A DNA stretch of 64,000 nucleotides from Dama dama (Eukaryota; Chordata; Mammalia; Artiodactyla; Cervidae): contig NC_083697.1 of the NCBI RefSeq assembly GCF_033118175.1, positions 23,844,001 to 23,908,000 on the forward strand. Direction: 5' to 3'. The translations under genes were made by a program, and so were the position numbers. Positions 45,395-54,800 of the stretch are shown here, piece after piece. Below the pieces are notes generated by a model, which was not told the origin of the DNA, made no database searches, and saw only the letters and a list, made by a program, of their open reading frames with translations. Every line of letters begins with the position of its first letter. Within the stretch, counting starts at the first letter, position 1.

Positions 45395-45560
45395 TGCAGC
45401 AGGCACTTAACCTACACTATTTTCTTTAGAACAGGTTCTCAGAGAATTAAACACTTATTTGAGATCTCAATACTAGTAAATAATTGGCAGAGCTCAAATT
45501 TGAACCCAACTGTATATCTCTAGCACACATTCCCTTTGCAGTCCACCACATTATCGGGAG
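45395..45560 (-). mobile_element. MIR SINE fragment
   Basis: Reversed MIR: 'acacttatttgagatctcaatac', 'aattggcagagctcaaattt', 'gaacccaactgtatatctc'. Confidence 0.55.
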
Positions 45561-46304
45561 TGTCTACGTGTTCATACCAGGCTAGGTGCTCCGACGGACG
45601 GAAAGGTGAGCATCCCTACCTGCACATTGTTAGCTGACAGGCCCTATTTAATGTACTTGGCTGAAAAAAAGAAAGAAAGAAAACTAGCATTTCTCTTCCT
45701 GTCAGTAAAAATTAGACCATGAGTCTATGATTCAGAAGAAAAATGTCCCTATCCAGGTGCATTTTTATACATTAGCATTTAGGGCAAATTGCCCAGAAAT
45801 CCAATACTAATTTACCCTTAGGATCTCAGCCCACAGTTACTGTTGGAATTTTTGGCAAGTAGATTTCCCTGAGGGTAATAGTCAAATTAAGAAGCCTTCT
45901 TAAAGAAAAGGTGTGAGAGTCTTAGGCAACAGTTCAAAGCTTGGTGTTCAAAGGTGGGGAGGGGTACTTAGCCAGGGGGTGCTCCAGCAGGTAAACGAGG
46001 TGAGAGAGTGCCTGTTTCCTTACCCTGAACCTCTGCTTAATGGAGCGATGATAGACTTGGTACACAGTGGTGATAATCTTTACTTTGCTAACAGTGAACC
46101 AGAATTTAAGTTCTAATTTCAAAGTTATTACAGCAGATTTTGGAGGTGAACATTTCCAGGGTCAAATTTGAACTCTTTGCAAGTATAAAACGCTATTGTG
46201 AGTTTAGTAGCCCAGATAAGCACTTTCCACACCTGTAATACTCTCAAATTCATGAATTTAATTCCTATTGCACTGAGAGCCCCCTTAGGTTAACCAAGAA
46301 AATA
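45561..46304. other. Unassigned non-coding stretch
   Basis: About 740 bases. The first 90 bases weakly resemble a reversed L2 end ('accaggctaggtgctccgac'). An (AAAG)n run lies at 45667-45682. Confidence 0.45.
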
Positions 46305-46545
46305 ACAATAATAACAATAGTTACCTTTTTGATCACTTACTATTTGAAATGTACTCTTCTTAAGGTTTTACCACTCAGTGAATCCTCATAATAACTTTAC
46401 ATTTGCATATCTATTTTATAGATGAGAAAACTGAGGTCTAGTGAGATTAAGTGATTTGCCAAAGATTATAAAACTGGTAACTGGCAGATCCAAGATTTGA
46501 ACCTACACAGACTGGACCCTGACCAAGCACTACTGACCACTGCCA
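46305..46545 (-). mobile_element. MIR SINE
   Basis: Reversed MIR: 'agttacctttttgatcactt', 'aatcctcataataactttac', 'tatagatgagaaaactgagg', 'gatttgaacctacacag'. Confidence 0.8.
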
Positions 46546-46711
46546 TTTACAAGGTTCCACGTGGTCACATACGACCTTTAATGAAAATTTTCTTATTACT
46601 TGGATTAATATTGCTTGGGCTGAGTGTGAGTTTGGTTGAGGAAACTGACTTGCTTTTAGATGAACGCCTACAAAGTTAAGCAGTATTTTTTGTAGACCCC
46701 AAAGGATCTGT

Positions 46712-46756
46712 AAGAAGAAATGTCAAAAAAAAAAAAAAAAGAAGAAGAAATGTCAA
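46712..46756 (+). mobile_element. Poly(A)-only retroposition
   Basis: The 15-base word aagaagaaatgtcaa occurs at 46712-46726 and again at 46742-46756, with only an A-run (46727-46740) and one G between them. This looks like a TSD around an insertion made solely of a poly(A) tail. Replication slippage around an A-run is the alternative. Confidence 0.6.
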
Positions 46757-46832
46757 GGAAATTTAAACATCAAGATGGAATGAGGTGGAAATCAGCAGGA
46801 CAGTATTAGGGGAAAGCTACTACGGAATGGGG

Positions 46833-46894
46833 AGCTACCAGTGAAGCCTGGCGTGCTGCAGTCCACGGTGTCGGACATGACTGAACGACTGAAC
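46833..46894 (+). mobile_element. Very short BovB 3'-tail insertion
   Basis: About 62 bases matching only the last part of BovB ('gaagcctggcgtgctgcag', then 'tgactgaacgactgaac'), with a short deletion near 'ccacggtgtcggac'. Flanks agctactacggaatggg (about 46815-46831) and agctactgaatggg (46895-46908) look like an imperfect TSD. Confidence 0.65.
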
Positions 46895-47041
46895 AGCTAC
46901 TGAATGGGCAGGTCCCTGCTCATCCCCAAAACAGTTTGCAGTAATAGGATTAAGTCATGCCCCACTACCTCGTAAGCCAGAGGTATTAAACCTGCTCACT
47001 GCTCTGATCAGAATGGGTTTAAGGGTTGGGTATTGCTGGGC

Positions 47042-47256
47042 TGGGCTTCCCAGGTGGTTCGTTGGTAAAGAATCCGCCTGCCAGAGCAGGAGGCGCAGGA
47101 GATAAGGGTTCCATCCCTGGGTCGGGAAGATCCACTGGAGGAGGAAATGGCAACCCACTGCAGTATTCCTGCCTGGAAAATTCCATGGACGGAGGAGTCT
47201 GGGGGGCTACTGTCAGTGGGGTCGCAAAGAGTCAGACGCGATTCGGCACACACTCA
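47042..47256 (+). mobile_element. Bov-tA SINE
   Basis: Head 'gggcttcccaggtggttcg' at 47043, with a 10-base insertion in the tRNA-like part ('ggaggcgcaggagataaggg'), body to 'tcagacgcgattcgg'. A 7-base TSD candidate (gctgggc) lies at 47035-47041 and 47259-47265. Confidence 0.9.
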
Positions 47257-47265
47257 TGGCTGGGC

Positions 47266-48292
47266 CTCTGAGTGCAAAGGCATTATGGGTAAGGGGCTGA
47301 GAACACAGAGGCTGGAAATTAGCATAAACATAAAAGGAACAATTTTCAGGTCCATGCCCAATTCCAAACCTGGGAAAACATCCTCTTCCCAATTTGAATT
47401 ACATTTCTACTGGCAAGATACCTGACCTACCTTAGTGACCTGGGAAACCTCCTTCCTTTACACATTACATACAATGTAATGTAATATATAATGTGCAATA
47501 CAAGTGTGTTGACTGATGTCAAGGGTAAGAAAAGGATCGCCCTTCATCTTCTTGCTCTCCCCCAGTGATCCTCTTGGAGAATCACTTCCTCCATTTTGCT
47601 AGTGAACACCTCCCCAGAACAGGATACCTACTCTAGACAGCCTGCAGCTGGATTGGCTAGGAGCTGGCTACATACGCTCCAGCTGGCCCGACCAGCTTGA
47701 CCAGTGAGACACAGGGTGAGGCTAACCAAGGAATCAACAATCCTGTGCAAGACAGCCAATCTGGCCTCTTTTTTAGGCCCAAGAAAAACTAAAATTCCTC
47801 TTCAGCAAAGTGGAACCGACCAGGAACCTAGAGATAAGAACCTCGGGGATGGGTTTTCCTGGTTGGCTTTTTAACTTTACATGGCAGTGAAAGACCTGAG
47901 TGTTTTAGTTATTTGCATCTTCCCACATTCAAAGTTTTCCATCAAGTATGTCTTTGGCTATCAGGGAAAACATTAGCAGCAGGAGGGGGAGATTGGCCAC
48001 CTTTTATTTCTATCAACTTCAGAGGCATTGCTTTTTGCCAAACTGCCTACCCCACACAAAAGGATTCTCTTTCTGGTTTTGATGTGGTTATCTGGCAAGA
48101 TAGATTTGATTTTTCTTAGCATTTCCCTTTCTCCAGGCAAAGTACAGACTGTTTAGACTCATGGTCTCATTTCTATAATTCTTTAACCTACAGGAGACTT
48201 GTGCACTAGGGTTGATGGCAGGTTTGTTGGGGTCCTTCGTGGAATAGCTGAAGAATCGGGGGTCACTTCCTCATAGGCCACATGTCCAGACA
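47266..48292. other. Unassigned non-coding stretch
   Basis: About 1 kb. A 9-bp inverted repeat with a 3-base loop (acattacat / atgtaatgt) lies at 47462-47482. No gene recognised. Confidence 0.45.
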
Positions 48293-48400
48293 AAGACATA
48301 AGCTCCATGAGATGAGGGTCTGCATTGGTCTTACAAGCCCTGTGTTCCCAGCACTGGCCATAATGCCTGGTACGTAACGGGTAATCTGAGTATCTAATAC
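48293..48400 (+). mobile_element. L2 LINE 3' end
   Basis: 'agctccatgagatgagggtctg', 'gtgttcccagcactggcc' and 'taatgcctggtacgtaac' follow the L2 3' UTR. Confidence 0.65.
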
Positions 48401-48500
48401 TGTTGATTACAACATCTTTCCCCAAACGAAAGGACACTAGACCCAAAGGATGCTCAGGAAAAAAAGAAAGTCTATTTTTTGATAAAGTGAGCTTGATAAG

Positions 48501-48722
48501 GGGCTTCCCTGGTGGCTCAGCAGTAAAGAAACCACCTGCCAATGCAGGAGATGTGGGTTTGGGTCCCGGGGTGGGGAAGATCCCCTGGAGAAGGAAATGG
48601 CAGCCCACTCCAGTATTCTTGCCTGGGAAATCCCACGGACAAAGGGGTCCAGTGGGCTATAGTCCATGGGTCCGCAAAGGGTTGGACACGACTTAGTGAC
48701 TAAACAACAACAACAACACAAT
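48501..48722 (+). mobile_element. Bov-tA SINE
   Basis: Head 'gggcttccctggtggctcag' at 48501, full body, (CAA)n tail at 48702-48718. TSD cttgataa at 48492-48499 and 48723-48730. Confidence 0.95.
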
Positions 48723-48730
48723 CTTGATAA

Positions 48731-49251
48731 ATTCTGCATATCAGAGCCCCTTTCAAGAATCCCCACTCAAGTTAACCTACTAAAGAGGCTTTTCAGTTTT
48801 TCTGTAAAGAAATACAGATTCACCCTCTCCTGCTTCCAATAGTCCTTCAAGTGACTATTCTAGACTTTCCTCTGAAATCATTAATTACACAAGCCTGATG
48901 AATGGTAATTTTCAAATCATCCTGAGTGCAAATAGGGATAACAAGCTCCCTTCTGCCTTCCTATGATGTATTTCCATGCCTAGGCACAACCAGATGGATT
49001 CATTTCTGGAGAATGATTGCCTTCAATTTAATTAAATTTTCACAGCTTAATAGTATCCCAGAGCATTTACTTTGCATTTAAGATGAAGACCACAGATTTG
49101 TATATATTATGGAAATAGACTATAGTTCCCATCTTGATAAGGAATGTGAAAGCCCAGCCTAGTCACCAGCACTGCCATGAGGGAGAGATGGAATGTGTCC
49201 ATACATTGACATGGATGGTCTTTACCTAAGTATAAGGAGGACTTTCATTTT
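48731..49251. other. Unassigned non-coding stretch
   Basis: About 520 bases, no recognised feature. Confidence 0.5.
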
Positions 49252-49472
49252 CGTGCATGCATGCTAAGTCATTTCAGTCATGTCAAACTCTTTGTGCCCC
49301 ATGAACTGCAGCCCACCAATCTCCTCTTCCCATGGGACTCTCCAGGCCAGAATACTGGAGTAGGTTGCCATTTCCTCTCCAGGGGATCTTTCTGACCCAG
49401 GGATTGAACCCATGTCTCTTACATCTCCCGCATTGGCAGGCGGGTTCTTAACCACTACTGCCACCTGATAGA
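49252..49472 (-). mobile_element. Bov-tA SINE
   Basis: Reversed Bov-tA: tail 'cgtgcatgcatgctaagtc' at the left, head 'accactactgccacctgat' at 49451-49469, truncated by a few bases at the head end. Confidence 0.9.
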
Positions 49473-49502
49473 TGTTTAAAACCCCAAAATGTTTTAAACA
49501 TC

Positions 49503-49640
49503 TCAGTGATTCCAGACCCAAGAATTTATCCTGAGGATATATGTAAAGTTATAAGATTTCATATCAACTGTGAAAGATTAGAAGCTATTTAAATGTCCAA
49601 CAGTAGGATCTTAATAAACTACAGTACATGATATACAACA
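49503..49640 (+). mobile_element. L1M-type fragment
   Basis: 'cccaagaatttatcctgag', 'agaagctatttaaatgtcc', 'aacagtaggatcttaataaac' and 'tacagtacatgatatac' follow the 3' region of old L1s. Confidence 0.55.
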
Positions 49641-49654
49641 GAATCAAGTTAAAA

Positions 49655-49805
49655 GCCATCATTTATTGGAGTCTGCCGGACACTGTTCGTAAGGGTTTCA
49701 TATGTGTTAACTCAAGCCTCACAACAAAGCTATAAGGCAATTCTATCTCCCTTTTCATAGACGAGCACACGGAGGCACAGAGTAGCAGTAAACGGCACGA
49801 GGCTG
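49655..49805 (-). mobile_element. MIR SINE fragment
   Basis: Reversed MIR: 'actgttcgtaagggtttcat', 'tcaagcctcacaacaaagc', 'cccttttcatagacgagc', 'acggaggcacagagtagc'. Confidence 0.75.
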
Positions 49806-49826
49806 CGTGGGACAAGGATCCCAGCC

Positions 49827-49848
49827 GGGGGGGGCGGGGGGAGGGGGG
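49827..49848 (+). other. Candidate G-quadruplex tract
   Basis: A run of G8, C, G6, A, G6 in 22 bases. It can supply four G-tracts with one-base loops if the G8 is split. No gene promoter is identified nearby. Confidence 0.5.
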
Positions 49849-49905
49849 CCTGGCTCCAGGGCCCACGCCCTGCATCTGTTCTGGACCTCACTTCCAAGAA
49901 GGATG

Positions 49906-50277
49906 CGTTCAGTTCAGTTCAGTCGCTCAGCCGTGTCTGACTCTTTGCGACCCCATGAACCGCAGCACGCCAGGCCTCCCTGTCCATTGCCAATTCCTGG
50001 AGTCTACCCAAACCCATGTCCATTGAGTCGGTGATGCCATCCAACCGTCTCATCCTCTGTCGTCCCCTTCTCCTCCTGCCTTCAATCTTTCCCAGCATCG
50101 GGGTCTTTTCCAATGAGTCAGTTCTTCGCATCAGGTGGCCAAAGTATTGGAGTTACAGCTTCAGCATCAGTCCTTCCAATGAATATTCAGGACTGATTTC
50201 CTTTAGGATGGACTTGTTGGATCTCCTTGCAGTCCAAGGGACTCTCAAGAGTCTTCTCCAACACCACAGTTCAAATG
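49906..50277 (-). mobile_element. BovB 3' end, part of a composite insertion
   Basis: A reversed BovB 3' end of about 370 bases, from the ACTGA repeats (TTCAG at 49906-49922) to the 'caacaccacagttcaaa' position. It directly abuts the Bov-tA at 50278. TSD caagaaggatg at 49895-49905 has its partner only beyond the Bov-tA, at 50519-50529. Confidence 0.9.
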
Positions 50278-50518
50278 CGTGGGTGCATGCTAAGTCGTTT
50301 CAGTCGTGTCCAACTCTTTGCAAACCCATGAACCATAGCCTGCCAGGCTCTTCTGTCCATGGGTTTCTCTAGGCAAGAATACTAGAGTGGGTTGCCATTT
50401 CATTCTCCAGGGGATCTTCCTAACCCAGGGATACAACCCACGTCTCTTACATCTCCTGCAGGCAGGTCGTCTTTGTTTTTGTTTTTGTTTTTTACCACTG
50501 AGCCACCTGGGAAGCCCT
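50278..50518 (-). mobile_element. Bov-tA SINE, part of a composite insertion
   Basis: A reversed full-length Bov-tA with its head at 50500-50518. A (GTTTTT)n insertion at about 50472-50491 breaks the tRNA-like head between the 'cctgcctgcag' region and 'gtggtaaa', which should alter the A-box/B-box spacing of its RNA polymerase III promoter. It shares its only TSD with the BovB at 49906-50277. Confidence 0.9.
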
Positions 50519-50559
50519 CAAGAAGGATGATGTTACTTCAAATATCCATAACTTCATAA

Positions 50560-50715
50560 ACATATATACGAAACACAGTAACAGCAAAAAGGGAAACTTC
50601 TCCACTTTAAAATCAGTAATCTTCCTTTTTGCTTTATTGCTCATCTGTATTTACTAAATTTTCCACAACAAGTATCTGATATTTTGTAGTTTAAAAATAA
50701 AAACGATAAAAATTG
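50560..50715 (+). mobile_element. L1M 3' end
   Basis: 'ctcatctgtatttactaaattttcc' followed by 'gtatctgatattttgtag' and A-rich sequence resembles the L1MA/L1MB 3' terminus. Partial. Confidence 0.4.
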
Positions 50716-51118
50716 ATGCTATTATTTTGACTGGGAACCAAACTCCTAGAGTCAGCTCAACATAAAATGCAAGCCAATACATGCCAGAAGAATGGGAGCC
50801 AGGCAGCACCGGGAAGGCTCCTCCAGGGCCCAGGGTCCAGGCCTCGTGGTGCACACCACCCACGAGCCAGTAAACCAGGAAGCGCTCTGCGAGCAACAGA
50901 GCTAACCAGAGACCATCTCTTGGACCTTCCTTCAGCTAGCTTCCAAACCTCAATTTTCTCAACCCAGCCAAGCTTTATGATTACCAACAGTGACAGTGAG
51001 TTTCAAGTCCATAGTCTTTTGAAAACTTATGAAATAAGGTAAGTAATACATGGGAGGAGCTGGGACTTCACAGAGTCTGTGTGGACGTGGTCTCCTGCAA
51101 AGAGTGCACTCAATGTAA
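50716..51118. other. Unassigned stretch with exon-like segment
   Basis: About 400 bases. A 91-codon plus-strand frame (50767-51042) runs into the splice-like segment listed at 50968-51038. No repeat recognised. Confidence 0.45.
50968..51038 (+). other. Candidate orphan exon (weak)
   Basis: A pyrimidine-rich run ends in cccag at 50963-50967. After 71 bases comes AAG followed by gtaagt at 51039, a full donor consensus. The segment is open, reading P-S-F-M-I-T-N-S-D-S-E-F then H-S-L-L-K-T-Y-E-I-R. No protein family is recognised. Chance is a real possibility. Confidence 0.2.
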
Positions 51119-51119
51119 A

Positions 51120-51300
51120 GGTTAGAACTGTACAGAATCTTAGAGATAAAATTCAAGTATCTTCATTTAGCAAAGACTGCAAGGCTCAGAGAGGTTAAGT
51201 AACTTGTACTCGGTTACCCAGACTGCCAGAGGCCAAACGAGAATTAAAAACCAACATTTTAGTGCCTAGTCCATACTCCCTCCATTGAGCCATAACTACC
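51120..51300 (-). mobile_element. MIR-like SINE fragment
   Basis: 'cttcatttagcaaagactgc', 'ggctcagagaggttaagtaac', 'cattttagtgcctagtcc' follow reversed MIR/MIR3. Confidence 0.6.
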
Positions 51301-53637
51301 TCAGGGACTTGGGCTCAGCTGAAAGAAGGGGAAATGTATTGATTAAAAAAAAAAAAAACACAGATATTTTATGAAAGCTGTTTTCTACTCACTCTTATTA
51401 CACTACCAGCATTTACAAAAGAAAAGTATCCAGAGTAAAACGTGAGGGCCTCCCTCCACACACTATAACTCCGCCCACCAAGAAGTGATTACCACAGTCA
51501 ATAATTTTGGGTGTCACCTTCCAAACATCTTCCCATCAATGTCATGCATGTATTTAGCAGTGTGCTAGAACTAGTCTGAACCAGTCGTTGAGAGTCAAAT
51601 TTTCAGGAAAGTTGTGAGCTGGATGATAAATGCAGTCATTATTAAAAATTAATTTATATAAACTTACAATTAAATTATATATTTAAAAAGATAAGTACTC
51701 AAAACTTAAAAACTGCATCACTTCCCTTTTCGTTTTTTTAAACTACGTTTTACTATTACCTATGTTCTTGGGGTTATTTACATTTATCACATCTGTGTGG
51801 TGGATAAACGAACAGCGTATTACTGCTCATCTCTTTCCAACTTCACATCCCGTGACAACACATTGTAGAATCCACCGGAGTGGGAGTGTTTACACCAAGA
51901 AACTGACAAACACTACAAACCAGGGCCTGCTCTCCCCTCCTCCAACAGCCAGTTTCCAAGCATTTATTGGCATACCATGATAGATGTATTTTTTCTCATC
52001 ATAAATAGACTACAGAAAAAAATTTAAATCTGTTAAATGTATTTCTTTTCCCTGTAGAAAATAGAGCAGAAGCAGGTGAAATATGTTGCCAGGAACCTTT
52101 TTTCTAAACTGTTCTTCCCTTTCTTTTCTCTCAATTACCTCTTCCCTTGTTGCTCTAGCCAGGTTTAACCAAATCCCAGTTCCTTTTAACGTCCCTCTTC
52201 AAGTACATCCTGCCTGCCCTCTTCTATTCACCCCATACCTTTCAAGTCTTAAAGAGACAAAAAGCATTTTTAAAGGTAAAGGTGAAGTTCTCCCACGGTA
52301 ATTACTTAAGAAACAACAAAACAAGAATGGCTGGTTGCCTTTGCCACGGTCAGCACTAGATCCTGCTTACTGCAGCTCTGACCCTCCTAGGCTCCTAAGT
52401 GTCAGAGGGAAAGCAACATACTTAGTCCCCTTTGTTTACACACAGAAAGATTAGGTTTCCTCAAATTCCTAAGGAACTTCAGAAGATTAGTTTTTAGATA
52501 GGAAACTTCATAGGCTGAGCAGGCTGAGAAAAGAAAAAAGAAAAAAATCATGTCACCCTCAAGCAGTTCCATCAAGGGATGAAATTTTAAATCACATCAT
52601 GTCTCACACCCATTTCTTAGTGCAAAATAAATCACTTGAACAGAGTGCAAGCCAATTTTTACTTTAAAAATGTTGTGTCCTAAGGCTGTCTTCTTGAACT
52701 TCAAAAGCACACTTTGTAATTACTCTACCTATCAAAGGAAACTCAACACTTCACCTCCAATCTTCTTCAGCTTGTGTTATCACTTTTAATTGTTAATAAA
52801 CCACATTAATTTTAAACTGATTATTCTGTTTGGGAGTTCAATGTTTTCAAACAGAATACACTGAATTATATATAAATGAGCTTATTTACGTACAAGCTAA
52901 AGTTAAATGGGGCTTTTTCTCACTACCTGTCATTGGTTTTATTTTTAGAAATTTCTGGCATTTTGGAGACACAGCACTTCTTGTCTCTCACTTTTTAAAG
53001 GAATAGTTTTCTGGGAATGAGAAAGATTTAAAAATGTCAGGGATTTTATCAGGGTTTGTGTCCAAACTGATATCATTTTATCCTGGCTGGCGAATCAGCT
53101 TGCAATTATTTTTAAGGAAATTGAAGGACTAAAAAATAATTTGCCAAATTCAGGCCACTGTATCAACCTGTATAAATCATTCAGATTTATTTACATGCTT
53201 TATTTGCTTAATGAGTTTTTCCCCACCTGGTATTAACAAGCTAAGTGCTTGTTATCAACCTTCCCACCACTGTGGGCACTGGTCATGTCTGTCTGACAAA
53301 CGCATTTGTTCACAAACCATGTTTTTCCAGCCTGGCCAATTTCCTCTCATGGTTACTGACACAATGTGCTTGAGATGGAGGCACCTCGTGTTTGTGTTCA
53401 CCCTGGTGCCAAGCTCACAGTTCAGGAGTTCTCAGAGCATCCTTCCCTCTGCTCTAACTGTACCCACGGTGCTGAGCCTCCACCTGAAGGGCACGCTCTC
53501 CTCTGCCAAGCAAGCCCAGCTCCGCAGTGCCCTTCCCACTCTCCGGGGCAACACTGGCAAGCCTTCCTCCCGGTCCCATGGTGCAGGGCCAGCACCCCCA
53601 CCCCCGCCAACATCCCCATCATCTCTGTCAAGAGCTT
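51301..53637. other. Repeat-poor 2.3 kb stretch
   Basis: No interspersed repeat is recognised over about 2.3 kb, apart from an A-run at 51345-51358. The part 52600-53200 is AT-rich with an 11-bp perfect inverted repeat at 52822-52858. The 157-codon frame at 53211-53684 has no recognised domain and ends in a MIR. This is a plausible place for conserved non-coding sequence, but that cannot be shown here. Confidence 0.45.
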
Positions 53638-53830
53638 TCTGTGGTGCCAGACACTATTCTGCGTGTTTTACACGTGTTAAGTAATCCTCACCAGGACCTT
53701 ATTAGTAAGCTCATTCTTATTCTCACTTTGTAGATAAGAGCCCCGAGGCTTGAGAGATTGGTGCCCGAGGTCATCAGGCTGGTAGAAGATGGGGCAGCCA
53801 GCTCCAGGGACACAGCACACTGAAGCACCC
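53638..53830 (-). mobile_element. MIR SINE fragment
   Basis: Reversed MIR: 'ggtgccagacactattctgc', 'taagtaatcctcaccagg', 'ctcactttgtagataagag', 'agatggggcagccagctcc'. Confidence 0.75.
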
Positions 53831-53904
53831 TACCACACCTCCCTGCTGCATCCAGCAACTGAGTTACCTACACAATGGCTTCTCCACTGGCCGTGCACCT
53901 TCAG

Positions 53905-54005
53905 ACGGCAGGGGCCACCTCTTATCCATTCTTGCAGCCCCCAGAGCGCCTGCCATAGTGCCTGGTGAGTGGCAGGGGAATGTTAACTATTTATGGAAAG
54001 AATGG
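53905..54005 (+). mobile_element. L2-like 3' end
   Basis: 'gacggcaggggccacctctt', 'gcccccagagcgcctgccata', 'gtgcctggtgagtggcagg' follow the L2 3' UTR loosely. Confidence 0.45.
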
Positions 54006-54589
54006 ACTTTTCCTACCGTCTCTAGGTTTGTGAATTGAGAGATGTCTCCACAAGAAGATAGCCTGTGGTAGCATCGGGGAAAGAGCTCACCAAGCTGGTG
54101 GCCCTTGATGTACAGTACATGGCCTGAAGCCCAAATCTCTCCATTCCTGGGCTATGTAAGGGGAGTAACATGACTGACTGTGTCAATCGGTTACACACTG
54201 GTCAAGTATCACCTTCCCTTAAAGCTTATAGCAAGTAAAGGGCCACAGGTGGTACTTGATGTAAGTTGGTGATGGAAGCTGGAATAAGCTAGCTGAGCTG
54301 ACCCTGGAGGTTGGAATTAGCCTACCTTTCTGATTCTTTTATCACTCTACTAGCAAAATTAGAATTTAAATGTATTCAATTACTTACACATACCCTATCT
54401 TGTCCCCAGAATAGTTTATATATTCCGCAGATCTATAAATTGGAAATGAAAAGAAATAAGAAAACAAAACCAGGGACAATAAATGGAACTCAGAATGAAT
54501 CTAATACCAAAAAAAAGTACATAATAGAGTTGCTACATATTTGCTATGACTGCTGCAAAAGAATGAAATGTATGTAGTCCTTTATGATG
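54006..54589. other. Unassigned non-coding stretch
   Basis: About 580 bases. An 88-codon frame at 54311-54577 is lysine- and asparagine-rich and looks like AT-rich chance coding. Confidence 0.5.
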
Positions 54590-54800
54590 TACATTCACCA
54601 AGATGCTTATACTGGATCTTCAAAAAGGACATTCCCTAGAGCTAATGTTATTATGAGCAGGTTCCAGGTGAGGAACTGGAAGCTCAGAGAGAACAAGGAG
54701 CTTAACTGAGTTCACGCAGTGAGTGTGAGTGGGACCAGGGCTAGCCTTGAGGTCAGGAACTGATTTCGAAGTCTGTTCTGAGAGGTCTCACAATCAGCCA
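54590..54800 (-). mobile_element. MIR SINE fragment
   Basis: Reversed MIR: 'aggtgaggaactggaagctc', 'aaggagcttaactgagttcac', 'gtgagtgggaccagggc'. Confidence 0.65.

Noticed and set aside
47462..47482. 9-bp inverted repeat with a 3-base loop
   Set aside because: AT-rich short hairpins like this are expected by chance at this length.
53211..53684. 157-codon open frame with proline-rich end
   Set aside because: It runs into a MIR at 53638 and competes with other frames of similar length on both strands.
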